A stretch of DNA of 64,000 nt from the NCBI RefSeq assembly GCF_002901825.1, contig NZ_PPQD01000028.1, positions 160,419 through 224,418 on the forward strand, given 5' to 3'. Position numbers and translations under genes: made by a program. The DNA comes from Mammaliicoccus sciuri (lineage in GTDB: Bacteria; Bacillota; Bacilli; Staphylococcales; Staphylococcaceae). The notes beneath the pieces are model-generated. The model searched no databases, was not told the origin of the DNA, and saw only the letters and a list, made by a program, of their open reading frames with translations. Of this stretch, positions 25,956-35,774 are shown piece by piece. Position 1 is the stretch's first letter; every line of letters starts with the position of its first letter.

Positions 25956-27734
25956 ATGAATAAAAACTTTATCAACTTCAGAACGGGATTAGTAAAGTTA
26001 CCTGTTATTATCGCAGGTGTATTTTTCTTATCTCATCCAACTGTCACTCATGCTAGCGAGAATAACAATTTAATAGAGGAAAGTCCAAAAGCTAGTCAAA
26101 CGAATAAACAAGAGACTGAAAATGAAGATGCAACAAGTACACTTTCCAATACGTCAAAAGAAGATTATAGCACTACAAAGGCTTCTACAGATACAAATAA
26201 TGTAGATACAACATCTGAGGGAAATAAAGAAACAATTTCTAATAAATTAGAAACTTCAGATAGTAAGACTCAAAATACATCACAAAATGATAACTCTAAA
26301 AATACAAATAAACCGAATGTACCAACTGGATCTTTCAGATATTTCTACCCTTCTGTAGAGGACAACGTAAATTATGATAAGACTCAAGATCCCAATTATG
26401 ACGAAGAAGGTTATTTAAAAGATACGAGAAGGATGCAAGAAAACTATGAAGTCGACAACAGAACTGCATATATAAGAGTAGAAAACGAGAATTATAAAGG
26501 TGAAATTGAAAATCTCAAAGGTGGTGAAGGGTCAGGAGCATACATAGGTAAGAATTATTTCTTAACTGCAGCTCATGTTATTTATGATAACAATTACCCT
26601 AGACAATACTTAACAGGCGGTTATTTAATTCCTGGTAAACATGGAAATTGGGAACCATTTGGAAAATATAAAATTAAAGCATTTTATGTACCAGATCAAT
26701 ATAAAGCTTCACCTTTAAGAAAATATGATATCGGTATAATTGAAGTCGATCCTGAACCAATAGTTGATGCAGACGGCCATCCTCCACGCGAAGAATTAGA
26801 TGAATTAAAACCTTATAACATTAAAGTATATACGGACGATTTAATCGGTAAAAAGGTACAAACACAAGGTTATCCAATTGATAAAAATGTGACTTCTATT
26901 AATCAATGGACTAATCTAGGTACTATTGTACAAAAGCAAAAACAAGGTAATATAGAATATTCTATGGATAATTCAGCTGGTCAATCAGGAAGTCCAGTCT
27001 ATTTAGAAGATAATAACGATGAAATTATTGCAGTTCATTCTTATGGAACAAGAGGTAATAAATACGGTACTTTAGGAACCCCAATTACGCAAGAAATCTA
27101 CGACTGGATTCAATCTATATTAAATAGAGTTCCAGATTCAGGTTCAAATGTTTCAAACGATAAATCAAATATCGATAATAACGATAATGATGTCACTACT
27201 TCTGATACACCTAATGATAACAATTATACTAGTGACTTAGATAAATCTGATAACGATAATGACGTTAATCATTCTGATGCATCTAGTACAAATAATGATT
27301 TTGCTATTAATAAATCACTGATTAATAAAAACAAACTTAAAAATTCAACAATTATAAACATAAACAAAGTTTCTAATAATAGAATAGATGAGCTACCTAA
27401 ATCAGACGATAATTCTGTCAAACCAACGGAACAACCTAAATTAGACGATAACTCCGTTAAAACGGCTGAACAACCTAAATCACATAACGCATCTAAACTA
27501 GAAGCTAAGGCTATTCAAATTAACAATACTGATAAAGCAGTAAATGATACACAAATAACGACATCACAACCTAGCCATGAAGCTAAAGCAGAAACTCAAT
27601 CAGATGATAAACAAGAAAACAAACAATTACCAAAAACAGGTGAAAATGAAGCAATAAGTACAACATTATTCGGTACACTATTCGCAATGTTAGGAAGTTT
27701 ATTGTTCTTCAGAAAGCGTAAAACTGATAAATAA
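25956..27734 (+). CDS. Cell-wall-anchored V8-like serine protease
   Basis: A 592-aa surface protein. Residues 1-34 form a signal peptide (MNKNF..HPTVTHAS), then an Asn/Thr/Ser-rich linker to about 125. A trypsin-fold domain of the glutamyl endopeptidase (V8, SplA) group follows: His207 in LTAAHVIYD, Asp258 in KYDIGIIEVD, Ser344 in GQSGSPV, with YIGKNYFLTAAH as in V8. An Asp/Asn-rich spacer with about 16-residue repeats (PKSDDNSVK, PKLDDNSVK) leads to LPKTG at 558-562, a hydrophobic span and RKRK, the sortase A signal. Staphylococcal V8-like proteases are normally secreted, so the wall anchor is unusual. A Fur box lies in the promoter, which suggests a role in iron scavenging from host proteins. 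GAAAGGAAG precedes the chosen ATG. Confidence 0.85.
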   Translation: MNKNFINFRTGLVKLPVIIAGVFFLSHPTVTHASENNNLIEESPKASQTNKQETENEDATSTLSNTSKEDYSTTKASTDTNNVDTTSEGNKETISNKLETSDSKTQNTSQNDNSKNTNKPNVPTGSFRYFYPSVEDNVNYDKTQDPNYDEEGYLKDTRRMQENYEVDNRTAYIRVENENYKGEIENLKGGEGSGAYIGKNYFLTAAHVIYDNNYPRQYLTGGYLIPGKHGNWEPFGKYKIKAFYVPDQYKASPLRKYDIGIIEVDPEPIVDADGHPPREELDELKPYNIKVYTDDLIGKKVQTQGYPIDKNVTSINQWTNLGTIVQKQKQGNIEYSMDNSAGQSGSPVYLEDNNDEIIAVHSYGTRGNKYGTLGTPITQEIYDWIQSILNRVPDSGSNVSNDKSNIDNNDNDVTTSDTPNDNNYTSDLDKSDNDNDVNHSDASSTNNDFAINKSLINKNKLKNSTIININKVSNNRIDELPKSDDNSVKPTEQPKLDDNSVKTAEQPKSHNASKLEAKAIQINNTDKAVNDTQITTSQPSHEAKAETQSDDKQENKQLPKTGENEAISTTLFGTLFAMLGSLLFFRKRKTDK

Positions 27735-27741
27735 TAAGATA

Positions 27742-27787
27742 ACCCCTAAGAGATGTTTCATATGAAACATCTCTTAGGGGTCTTTTT
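27742..27787. terminator. Bidirectional terminator after the protease
   Basis: Perfect 20-base inverted repeat ACCCCTAAGAGATGTTTCAT and its complement, with a T-run, between convergent genes. Confidence 0.92.
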
Positions 27788-29174
27788 ATACTTTCATACT
27801 TTTAGGAGGAATCATTGCCCAACACACAAGCAATAATATAAATACAATTGCTGGGACTAGAAATCCAATGTGAAATGCCATTATCTGATTGTGGATAGAT
27901 ATTGTTGCGACGACTGTTGCAATCAATGCAGAGCCAAAGCTAGATCCAATATTTTCTACAATATTAATCGTAATACCTGCTTGAGGTAATTGGTCGTCTT
28001 TTAAATCTGCATAAGTATTTGTCGTAAACGGCAGCAATATCCCACCAACACTGATACCTCGTAATAAAAGTAGCATACTTAATATGATGATAGATGTATT
28101 GCCGTTTACAAATATAAATGGTATAGAAGCAACAATCGATAATATTAAGCTTACAAATATCACTTTCTTAGCACCATATTGATCTGTTAATTTACCAATC
28201 ATAGGTCTTGCTAATAACATACCGATACCTTGAGGCATTAATGCAATAGCCGCTTCAATCGTATTAAACCCTTTAAAATTTTGAAAGAACAGCGGGAAAA
28301 TAATCATCGGTCCCATAATCGCTAAATTTCCTAAAAATAAACCGGTACTTGAAGCTGCATAGTTACGATTTTTGAATAAATTAGTTGGTAATACGGTTTG
28401 ATAATCCTGAACTCGATTGTATATCAAATAAATCACGATAAGTAATGCACTCGAAGTTAGCACGAGTACAGTTTCAATATTTGTAAATGAAGCTGTTTCA
28501 GTAGCGTGTGTAATACCGTAAATTAACGTAATACTGATTAAAGATAAATTGATTATCCCAAACCAATCTAGTCTCTTACCTTTATTAAAAGGTTCATATG
28601 ACGGTAATCGTTTAATCATAACTGGTGTAATAATGATCATGACAATGATGTTCAAATAAAATATCCATTGCCAAGATATATAATGAATAATAAACCCACC
28701 TACTACCGGACCTAATATAGGACCAAGTATCATGGGAATACTTACAATGGCCATAACTCTACCAATTTTATCTTGGCCGGTTATCTTAACAAGCAGTGTA
28801 GCCATAAGCGTTGAAATGATACCTGCACTAAATCCTTGAACGAGTCTAAATAGAATAAACCAAAAGATATTTGAGCTTAATCCTGTTAATACTGAAACAA
28901 TACCAAATGTAATGACAGCACTAATATATACACGTTTACCATCTAAATGGTCCATTAACCAACCAGAAAACGGTACAGCAACTGTCATAGCAAGAATATA
29001 TCCCGTAACACCCCATTGAATAAAATTAAGTGATGTATCAAAGTATTTCGTTAAATCATCAATAGCAATATTAATCATTGTTGAATCGAGCATGGGCATA
29101 ATAGCACCTAAAGCAATGGCCCATGCCGCTATCATTGTGCTTTTAGGAATGTGTTCTAATTGTTGAGAAGACAT
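27786..29174 (-). CDS. DHA2-family drug efflux MFS transporter
   Basis: A 462-aa major facilitator of the EmrB/QacA (DHA2, 14-helix) group. Helix 1 has MPMLDSTMINIAIDDL, the family D-x-T-I/M-x-N-x-A-x-P-like motif, followed by GYILAMTVAVPFSGWLMDHLDGKRVY and in helix 5 GPILGPVVGGFIIHYISWQWIFYLN. These pumps expel antiseptics and lipophilic drugs with protons. ATG 29174 lies seven bases after AAAGGAG; the TTG at 29177 is also in frame. The MarR-family gene lies upstream on the same strand but a terminator separates them. Confidence 0.83.
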   Translation of the reverse strand: MSSQQLEHIPKSTMIAAWAIALGAIMPMLDSTMINIAIDDLTKYFDTSLNFIQWGVTGYILAMTVAVPFSGWLMDHLDGKRVYISAVITFGIVSVLTGLSSNIFWFILFRLVQGFSAGIISTLMATLLVKITGQDKIGRVMAIVSIPMILGPILGPVVGGFIIHYISWQWIFYLNIIVMIIITPVMIKRLPSYEPFNKGKRLDWFGIINLSLISITLIYGITHATETASFTNIETVLVLTSSALLIVIYLIYNRVQDYQTVLPTNLFKNRNYAASSTGLFLGNLAIMGPMIIFPLFFQNFKGFNTIEAAIALMPQGIGMLLARPMIGKLTDQYGAKKVIFVSLILSIVASIPFIFVNGNTSIIILSMLLLLRGISVGGILLPFTTNTYADLKDDQLPQAGITINIVENIGSSFGSALIATVVATISIHNQIMAFHIGFLVPAIVFILLLVCWAMIPPKSMKV

Positions 29175-29263
29175 CAATAAACTCCTTTATATTTTGTTTC
29201 CACAGAAACATTATAAGAGAATTTTGTTTCCTAGTCAACATAAATAACATTAGGGAAAATTTT

Positions 29264-29373
29264 GTTAGGGACAGAATTTCGAATTATGTCCCTTAGAACC
29301 ATCGTTAGAGACAGAATTTCGAATTATGTCCCTTAGAACCATTGTTAGAGACAGAATTTCGAATAATGTCCGT
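29264..29373. repeat. Three tandem 40-bp units with internal dyads
   Basis: Units begin at 29264, 29304 and 29344. Each starts GTTAGRGACAGAATTTCGAA and carries a near-perfect inverted repeat GGGACA(N13)TGTCCC around TTCGAA. The third copy is degenerate at its end. It lies between the MarR gene and the efflux pump; each unit could form a hairpin in RNA. Confidence 0.75.
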
Positions 29374-29398
29374 ATGAAATGTCAATATCCTTAAATCC

Positions 29399-29430
29399 AA
29401 AAAAGCTGAGACACGGACATCTCAGCTTTT
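29399..29430. terminator. Terminator of the MarR gene
   Basis: Stem AAAAGCTGAGA / CTCAGCTTTT. T-runs on both strands; the nearest gene is the MarR gene ending at 29442 on the minus strand. Confidence 0.75.
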
Positions 29431-29441
29431 CTTCCTTCTAT

Positions 29442-29900
29442 TTAATCTTTTTCCTTCTCAATGACTTGATCTAAGTAGTCACTATATTTATCAAAAAATC
29501 GATTCAATATTTCAAATTCTTCTTCTGTTATATCATCAAAAAATGGTTTGTCTCTTTCCAAAAATTGATCATGTAATGCTAAATGACTACTATATATTCG
29601 GTTTCCTTCTGTTGTTAAATCAAAGTATATTTCTTTTTTATTATCATCTTTTTGATATACCGTAATCGCATTTTTCTTAATGAGTTTTTTCGTTAATTTA
29701 CTAATGGCACCACGTGTCATAAATAAGTCATCTGATATTTTTTTAACATTTGGATTTTCTATATTATGAATAGCTTCTATACAATGAACTTCTGAGGAAG
29801 TATATCCAGATAAAGCTTCTTCCATCTTAGGTTTATTTAGCCAGACAATTCTATTTTGTACATGACCCATTTTTTGCATTAAAGTTTTTACTTTATTCAT
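29442..29900 (-). CDS. MarR-family regulator
   Basis: A 152-aa winged-helix regulator. The DNA-binding part is YTSSEVHCIEAIHNIENPNVKKISDDLFMTRGAISKLTKKLIKKNAITVYQKDDNKKEIYFDLT, with recognition helix MTRGAISKLTKKL and a wing KDDNKKEIYF. The helical ends would form the dimer. It contains one Cys in helix 2. The target may be the efflux pump downstream on the same strand or the siderophore operon that starts divergently at 30.1 kb, but no operator was identified. Confidence 0.8.
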   Translation of the reverse strand: MNKVKTLMQKMGHVQNRIVWLNKPKMEEALSGYTSSEVHCIEAIHNIENPNVKKISDDLFMTRGAISKLTKKLIKKNAITVYQKDDNKKEIYFDLTTEGNRIYSSHLALHDQFLERDKPFFDDITEEEFEILNRFFDKYSDYLDQVIEKEKD

Positions 29901-30097
29901 CGCTAAATCCCCTTATATTCAATCTCATATATGATATTTCCCTTTACACATACTTTTCTTCATAGTAACAGAAATGATAAAAAATCAATAGTTCATTCAA
30001 TTGTACTTATCATAATCCAACCTTTTCAGACTAACTAAAGTATTAAAATAATAGTTTTATATAATTTATCATAATTATTTATTGTTATTTTCTATCA

Positions 30098-30146
30098 TTG
30101 ACAAACCTTTCAAACCTCCTATAATTGAGAATGATTATCACTATAT
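30098..30146 (+). promoter_or_regulatory. Promoter and Fur box of the siderophore synthesis operon
   Basis: TTGACA at 30098-30103, 16 bases, TATAAT at 30120-30125. Directly behind, 30126-30146 matches the Fur box TGATAATGATTATCATTATCA at 17 of 21 positions. This shows the synthesis genes are iron-repressed and that the ATG at 30082 lies upstream of the transcript. Confidence 0.85.
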
Positions 30147-30174
30147 AAATTATTTGAAAAGGAAGTTGATCTTT

Positions 30175-31737
30175 TTGGAAATCGTATATAACGAACAGAT
30201 ACAAGAAATACGTCAATATTTTCAAGATTTTTCTGAAGAAGACATAACAACTTTATACCAGAAAGCATACCGTGAAATCACGCGACGTATTGATCAATTA
30301 TCAAGTTTTGAAGATATTGGTCAAGATGTCATTTATGATGATGAACGCTTAGTACACGAAATTCAAGATTCTATTCGCAATCTCACTTTGAGCTATATTC
30401 AATTTGAACGCGATCATCAACAACATGGTCACAGTTATCAAAATATTTTTGAGTTTGTTGAACAAGAAAATATAACGGATGTCTTTTTTGAACAAAGTGT
30501 AACTGAAGGACATCCTTTCCACCCTATGACTAAGACGAAATTAGGTTTCTCTATAGATGATGTTATTAAGTTTTCCCCAGAATTTAGACAAACGGTGAAC
30601 GTCATTCCTCTATTGTGCAATAAAGATTTTATAGATGAAATCAATATCTATCAATCGCCTGCATTAGAGACTTTTAGAAAGAAAGTTGATACATATTGCA
30701 AAGAATATGGCATTAAATTTGAAAACTATGCTTTACTGTTTATTCATGAATGGCAATTGAAGCATTTTCTGTTACCACAGTTTGAAACATGTTTCGAACA
30801 ACAGTTCATGATTCCATTACACGATTTAGCTGTTGAAAGCAGTCCATTATTATCATTTAGAACTTTAGAAGCGCGAGAATTAAATTGCATCGTTAAGACT
30901 GCTGTCAATGCACAAGCGACAAGTGCAGTAAGAAATGTGTCTCCCGCTTCTATCCGTAATGGCATTATTCTAAGCGATGTTGTGGAACGCATTTATCGTT
31001 CAAATGGTTATGATAATAGCTATATTCAAAAAGATTTAGCAGGCAGTTATTTAAACATCAATCAATCACACGCTAATAAATGCAGCTTTATGTTAAGAAG
31101 CCTTATACCTGAACAGAAAGCCAGTCACCAATTAGTATGTGCCAGTCTGATTACTGATAGCTTTGTTACGAGAAAACCTATACTCATTGAATGTATTGAA
31201 ACAATTATGCAAACACAAGACATGTCATTCGATTCTGCAACTCAATTATTCTTAACAGAATATACACATAATTTATTAGAAGCTACTTATAGATTATTGC
31301 TTGAAGAAGGTATTAGTTTAGAAGCACATATGCAAAATAGCACTGTCATCATTAAAGATGGCATGCCTATTTCTATTTATATAAGAGACTTTGGTGGCGT
31401 GAGATTATATGAAAGAAATATAGATATTGATGATTCAACAGGCTTGATTACTGACTCATTTGAAGATTTGTTATCAGTATTTTCCCATGCAGTCTTATAC
31501 AATCACCTGTTCCAACTTATACAAGTGTTGGCTACTTATGGTTATGACAGTACAAAAGGTTATCAAATCATTCGAAATATGATAGCTGATCATCACGTAA
31601 ATAGTGCGCCTGACATCAATATTTTAGAACAACCAACCTTTAAAATTAAATCACTATTAAAAATGAGAATATACGCTGAAGGTTACGATTACCAATATAC
31701 AAATATCAATAACCCGTTATATATGGAGGCCAAATAA
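30175..31737 (+). CDS. Siderophore synthetase, IucA/IucC (NIS) family, first copy
   Basis: A 520-aa NRPS-independent siderophore synthetase, which joins citrate to an amine through an acyl-adenylate. The family signatures are EGHPFHPMTKTKLGFS (nucleotide-binding His region), TAVNAQATSAVRNVSP, and GISLEAHMQNSTVIIKDG followed by YIRDFGG. With a second synthetase, an exporter and a PLP enzyme next to it, the cluster has the gene set of staphyloferrin A synthesis (sfaABCD). I do not assign sfaB or sfaD to this copy. The long frame's ATG at 30082 precedes the promoter; AAAAGGAAG at 30157-30165 points to the TTG at 30175. Confidence 0.85.
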   Translation: MEIVYNEQIQEIRQYFQDFSEEDITTLYQKAYREITRRIDQLSSFEDIGQDVIYDDERLVHEIQDSIRNLTLSYIQFERDHQQHGHSYQNIFEFVEQENITDVFFEQSVTEGHPFHPMTKTKLGFSIDDVIKFSPEFRQTVNVIPLLCNKDFIDEINIYQSPALETFRKKVDTYCKEYGIKFENYALLFIHEWQLKHFLLPQFETCFEQQFMIPLHDLAVESSPLLSFRTLEARELNCIVKTAVNAQATSAVRNVSPASIRNGIILSDVVERIYRSNGYDNSYIQKDLAGSYLNINQSHANKCSFMLRSLIPEQKASHQLVCASLITDSFVTRKPILIECIETIMQTQDMSFDSATQLFLTEYTHNLLEATYRLLLEEGISLEAHMQNSTVIIKDGMPISIYIRDFGGVRLYERNIDIDDSTGLITDSFEDLLSVFSHAVLYNHLFQLIQVLATYGYDSTKGYQIIRNMIADHHVNSAPDINILEQPTFKIKSLLKMRIYAEGYDYQYTNINNPLYMEAK

Positions 31738-31738
31738 A

Positions 31739-33424
31739 ATGAGTTGGACTAATGAGGTATATCAACATACAGATAAATACGAACAACACTACATCGAGCA
31801 ATGTATTCAAGACAGCATTCATACAACATTCAAGAAATTATTAACATGCTTATATGAAGAAGTAACACCTCCTATACATCATGTAGAATCCTTTAAAACA
31901 ATCACAACTTTATATATTAGCGATTCTATATTTGTAACTTATGATAAAGCGAACCATCGCGTACAAATTACAGATGATACAATAACTCGCTTTGTTCAAG
32001 ATCCACTTGAATTAATAGACTGGCTTAATCATTTTAGTGACGAACATCACGATTACCACAAATTGCATGTTGAAATTGAAAATCACCTCATCAACCAAGC
32101 AATTAGTTTTATTCATTGTTCTTATACATCTAAAAGCGACCATCCATTATTACATAGTGAGCAATATGTAATTACTGGGCATAACATTCACCCATGTGCT
32201 AAGACAAAGTTAGGATTGTCTTTCAAAGAAGTTATGCAATATTCACCTGAATATAATCATGCATTCAAATTAAACTGGTTATTCGTTAAAAAAGGCTTTC
32301 TATATAATAATTTAGAAGCTTCTGAGGTAAAAACTTTAGCAGACTTTAGTGGTTATTTAGGAGAAATACCTGAAGATTATGATTTGATACCTGTACATCC
32401 GTTTCAATTCGAACATGTCATACCAAAAGTTTATACAGAAGAGATCAAATCTCAAAATATTATACCGCTTCAACATACTGGTGGACTCGTAAAGAGTACT
32501 TCATCATTTAGAACCGTTTGTCCTTTAGATACGATAACACCGATTATCAAACTACCCGTAAATTCACAAATGACGTCAACAATACGTTCTATTAGTAACA
32601 ACAGTATTATCAATTCTAAAAATATCGGTGAATATTTCAAATTTATTTATAAGAATGACGACCGTCTTAATGAAATCAGCTTACCAGTATTAGAATATGG
32701 CGGAATGACTTACATTCATGACGAAGTAGATAAACAGCGTAATTTATCATTCATATTGAGAGAAAATAATACGCAATATATACCTGCTCATGCATCACTT
32801 TATACAGCGACATGTTTGTTTGAGTTGAATGAAAATCACCAAAAAATCTACGTCGATATGATTGAAACTGCTCGTGCAACAGCAACACCGATTGCTTGGT
32901 TTGACCAATATGTCTCATTACTCGTTGAAACTGTGTTAACACTCATGACGAAATACGGTGTTGGTTTAGAAGCTCATCTTCAAAATATGTCATTTGAATT
33001 TATAAACGGTATGCCTACACGTTTACATGTACGAGACTTTGGCGGATTAAGAATAGATGCTTCTCGCGTGCCTGAATGGTTAGAACTAAGCAATGCTTTA
33101 ACAAATGCAACGACTGAAAGTATGTATGAGAAAGTACAAAACACATTATTGAGTAATCATCTCAACACACTTGTGCATCATTTCAGTGAAGATTATGCAT
33201 ATGATTCAAACATGTTATGGCTACATATTAACCGTATATTTAAAGCCGTATTTGAAGATTTATTATCACAAGACATTCAACATACAGAGGCAGATATCAA
33301 AGCCTTTTACAAAAAGACTATAAACGAGAAAGCATTATTAACGATGCGCGTATCTAATAAAGATCAAGATATTTATATCCAAAAAGCCAACCCACTTCTC
33401 ATAAGTGATGAAGTTAAAGTTTAA
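31739..33424 (+). CDS. Siderophore synthetase, IucA/IucC (NIS) family, second copy
   Basis: A 561-aa paralogue of the preceding enzyme. It has GHNIHPCAKTKLGLS, LIPVHPFQFEHV, LPVNSQMTSTIRSIS and GVGLEAHLQNMSFEFINGMP with VRDFGG. In staphyloferrin A synthesis one synthetase attaches citrate to ornithine and the other attaches the second citrate; the two genes here would fill these roles. A single base separates it from the previous stop, and GGAGG lies inside the end of that gene. Its own end overlaps the exporter gene by 17 bases. The HPF segment is kept, so both copies look active. Confidence 0.85.
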   Translation: MSWTNEVYQHTDKYEQHYIEQCIQDSIHTTFKKLLTCLYEEVTPPIHHVESFKTITTLYISDSIFVTYDKANHRVQITDDTITRFVQDPLELIDWLNHFSDEHHDYHKLHVEIENHLINQAISFIHCSYTSKSDHPLLHSEQYVITGHNIHPCAKTKLGLSFKEVMQYSPEYNHAFKLNWLFVKKGFLYNNLEASEVKTLADFSGYLGEIPEDYDLIPVHPFQFEHVIPKVYTEEIKSQNIIPLQHTGGLVKSTSSFRTVCPLDTITPIIKLPVNSQMTSTIRSISNNSIINSKNIGEYFKFIYKNDDRLNEISLPVLEYGGMTYIHDEVDKQRNLSFILRENNTQYIPAHASLYTATCLFELNENHQKIYVDMIETARATATPIAWFDQYVSLLVETVLTLMTKYGVGLEAHLQNMSFEFINGMPTRLHVRDFGGLRIDASRVPEWLELSNALTNATTESMYEKVQNTLLSNHLNTLVHHFSEDYAYDSNMLWLHINRIFKAVFEDLLSQDIQHTEADIKAFYKKTINEKALLTMRVSNKDQDIYIQKANPLLISDEVKV

Positions 33425-34574
33425 TCCTTATCATCGTTTTGTCAGTTCTCAGTTTATAGCTCGAACAATCGATTGGGTAGATATCATCGCATTAAATTGG
33501 ATAACGTTACAAATGACTGGAAGTGCTGTTTACATTGCATATATAAATTTCGCACGGTTAATGCCACAGTTAGCATTTGCTTTTATAATCGGCAAAATTA
33601 TCGATACTGTTAGTTCTACGAAACTCATGTACATCATCCATTGTGCAAATATGTTATTTACAGCATGTGTCGTCTATGCTTTTTGGCAAAAATGGAATAT
33701 CTACATCATACTTTCTATTATTATGGTACGTTCATTTTTCCAAGCAATTGATACGATACAAAGAAATGCACTTATACAAAGTTTTGTAGAACCAGACAAG
33801 CTTCATAAAGCGATCAGTTTAAATGCTTTAATTTTAAATATTGCTAGACTAACTGGACCATTTATAGGTGGGATATTATTAGCTCAACTGAATTCTAACA
33901 TTGTATTATCCCTACCTATTATTGGGAGTTTAATGGTTATATTATTCAACCAAACTTTGCCAGAGGTCCATCATGAGAAGAAGACACGTCATAAAATATG
34001 GTCGTACTTAAGACAACAACCTGTTATTGTCATGCTCATGTTATCCAGTGTCTTATCGATGCTTTTTGGATTTTCGTATACGATTATTCTACCTAGCATT
34101 GTAGATGAACAATTTGGCAGCCGTACGATGATTTATTCACTCTTTACTGCCATGATTGCTGCTGGATCTATTATAATTTTAGTCATGTTTATGCGCACTA
34201 AAAATATGAATACGATGAAAAGTTTGAAACGATGGGCAATGATATTTACGTTAACCCTCATTCTATTAATGTTTATACATGATACATATTTATATGCAGC
34301 TGTCTTATTAATAATGGGCTTGGCATCACAGGCATTTAGAACGACCAATCGAATACTCGTCCAACAGCTTGTTGAAGCGAAATATAGAGGATCTGTATTA
34401 TCCATTTCAATGATGGATAAAGGTTTCATTCCACTTGGTGGTATATTACTAAGCTTTATCTTTGAACAGTTCAATTTACAAATTGTATATATAACAATGG
34501 TTGTTGGACTGCTCATCATGGTCATCTGTGTCATGTTTATGATAAATAAGGAGAATCAATATGGAAAGAATTAA
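33408..34574 (+). CDS. sfaA: MFS siderophore exporter, SfaA-like
   Basis: A 388-aa major facilitator with about twelve helices of the enterobactin-exporter-like MFS_3 group (SRTIDWVDIIALNWITLQMTGSAVYIAY-type helix 1, then NAFRL-like loops). Its place between the synthetases and the PLP enzyme makes siderophore export the likely job, as SfaA does for staphyloferrin A. It starts inside the preceding gene; a GTG at 33405 and the ATG at 33408 are both possible. No clear ribosome site is visible, so coupling to the upstream gene is probable. It overlaps the next gene by 14 bases. Confidence 0.75.
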   Translation: MKLKFNPYHRFVSSQFIARTIDWVDIIALNWITLQMTGSAVYIAYINFARLMPQLAFAFIIGKIIDTVSSTKLMYIIHCANMLFTACVVYAFWQKWNIYIILSIIMVRSFFQAIDTIQRNALIQSFVEPDKLHKAISLNALILNIARLTGPFIGGILLAQLNSNIVLSLPIIGSLMVILFNQTLPEVHHEKKTRHKIWSYLRQQPVIVMLMLSSVLSMLFGFSYTIILPSIVDEQFGSRTMIYSLFTAMIAAGSIIILVMFMRTKNMNTMKSLKRWAMIFTLTLILLMFIHDTYLYAAVLLIMGLASQAFRTTNRILVQQLVEAKYRGSVLSISMMDKGFIPLGGILLSFIFEQFNLQIVYITMVVGLLIMVICVMFMINKENQYGKN

Positions 34575-35685
34575 AGAAGTGTTAACAGACAGTAATCACG
34601 ATTATTATATATATGATTTAACCGAATTAAAGAAGCGCATCAATTGGATCAGCTCTGTCACGAAACATGATATTTTCTATGCAGTGAAAGCCAACTCTAA
34701 TATAAAAATCTTAGAAACACTCGCACCTTTTGTTTCGGGATTTGAAGTCGCTTCTACTGGAGAAATTGAAAAGGTTCGATCTATTTCAAAAGAAATTCCA
34801 ATCATTTACGGCGGACCTGTAAAGACGAAACAACATCTAGAATACGCTTTAGATGCACATGTGAAATCTATTCAAGTAGAGAGTCTCTTTGAGTTAGATA
34901 CGTTGCAATCATTACTTCAAGACAAACAACAATCAATCGAAGTTATGATTCGTATTAATTTAAGTAACATTCAATCAACAGCTAAATTAAAAATGGCGGG
35001 TGTCCCAACACAATTTGGTATGCCTTACAATGATTTAGATGAAGCCATTCAAATCTGTCACGATACAGATCAAATATTTTTAACAGGTTTCCACTTTCAT
35101 GCAATGAGCAATAATTTGGACGAAGATGCTCACGTCACATTCATTGAAAGTGCGCTTGAATTTACGCATCAATATCAATCACATTTACCGGAAGAATATG
35201 CGATTAATGTAGGTGGTGGTATAGGTATCGACTACGATTGTCAAACATGTTTTGATTTTGATTATTTTGCAACACGTATCCATCATCTACCACGCTTAAC
35301 TTTTGAACTTGGACGTTTTATTACAGGTCCTATAGGTTATTATGCCGCTAATGTTTACGATATTAAATCCATGCATGATCAAACATTCGTCTTATTAAAC
35401 GGTGGCACAAATCATTTTAGATTTCCAAAAGCGTGGCAACATCATCAACCATTTGAAATTATTCATTCACATACTAGTTCTAACAGAATGAAGTCCATTA
35501 CCAATGATACCGTCGTATTAGCTGGGAAACTATGTACACCAAATGATGTATTTGGTCTTCCCTATGATATTGAAAGTATACAAACCGGTGACTGGGTTGT
35601 ATTTAAATTAGCTGGAAGTTACGGATATGACATTAGCCATTTACAATTTTTATCTCATGAATTGCCGCTTATTCAGTATATTTAA
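34561..35685 (+). CDS. sfaC: PLP-dependent fold-III racemase/decarboxylase, SfaC-like
   Basis: A 374-aa protein of the alanine racemase/ornithine-DAP decarboxylase fold type III. Lys43 in FYAVKANSN is the PLP Schiff-base residue, GFEVASTGEIEKV and NVGGGIGIDYD bind the phosphate, and AGKLCTPNDVF is the C-terminal Cys/Asp region of the decarboxylase branch. SfaC is thought to supply D-ornithine for staphyloferrin A; the staphyloferrin B homologue SbnH is a decarboxylase of about 400 aa. Because sbnA, sbnB and sbnG homologues are absent, the SfaC role is preferred. AAGGAG lies seven bases before the ATG. Confidence 0.72.
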   Translation: MERIKEVLTDSNHDYYIYDLTELKKRINWISSVTKHDIFYAVKANSNIKILETLAPFVSGFEVASTGEIEKVRSISKEIPIIYGGPVKTKQHLEYALDAHVKSIQVESLFELDTLQSLLQDKQQSIEVMIRINLSNIQSTAKLKMAGVPTQFGMPYNDLDEAIQICHDTDQIFLTGFHFHAMSNNLDEDAHVTFIESALEFTHQYQSHLPEEYAINVGGGIGIDYDCQTCFDFDYFATRIHHLPRLTFELGRFITGPIGYYAANVYDIKSMHDQTFVLLNGGTNHFRFPKAWQHHQPFEIIHSHTSSNRMKSITNDTVVLAGKLCTPNDVFGLPYDIESIQTGDWVVFKLAGSYGYDISHLQFLSHELPLIQYI

Positions 35686-35725
35686 AGATACTTTGTTTAA
35701 TTTGAAAGCATATTCTAAAAATATA

Positions 35726-35774
35726 TTGACAAAAAAAGGTAATATTTTATAATTGAAAATGAAAATCATTATCA
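35726..35774 (+). promoter_or_regulatory. Promoter and Fur box of the siderophore uptake genes
   Basis: TTGACA at 35726-35731, 16 bases, TATAAT at 35748-35753, then a Fur box at 35754-35774 matching the consensus at 18 of 21 positions. The uptake genes therefore have their own iron-controlled promoter. Confidence 0.87.
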
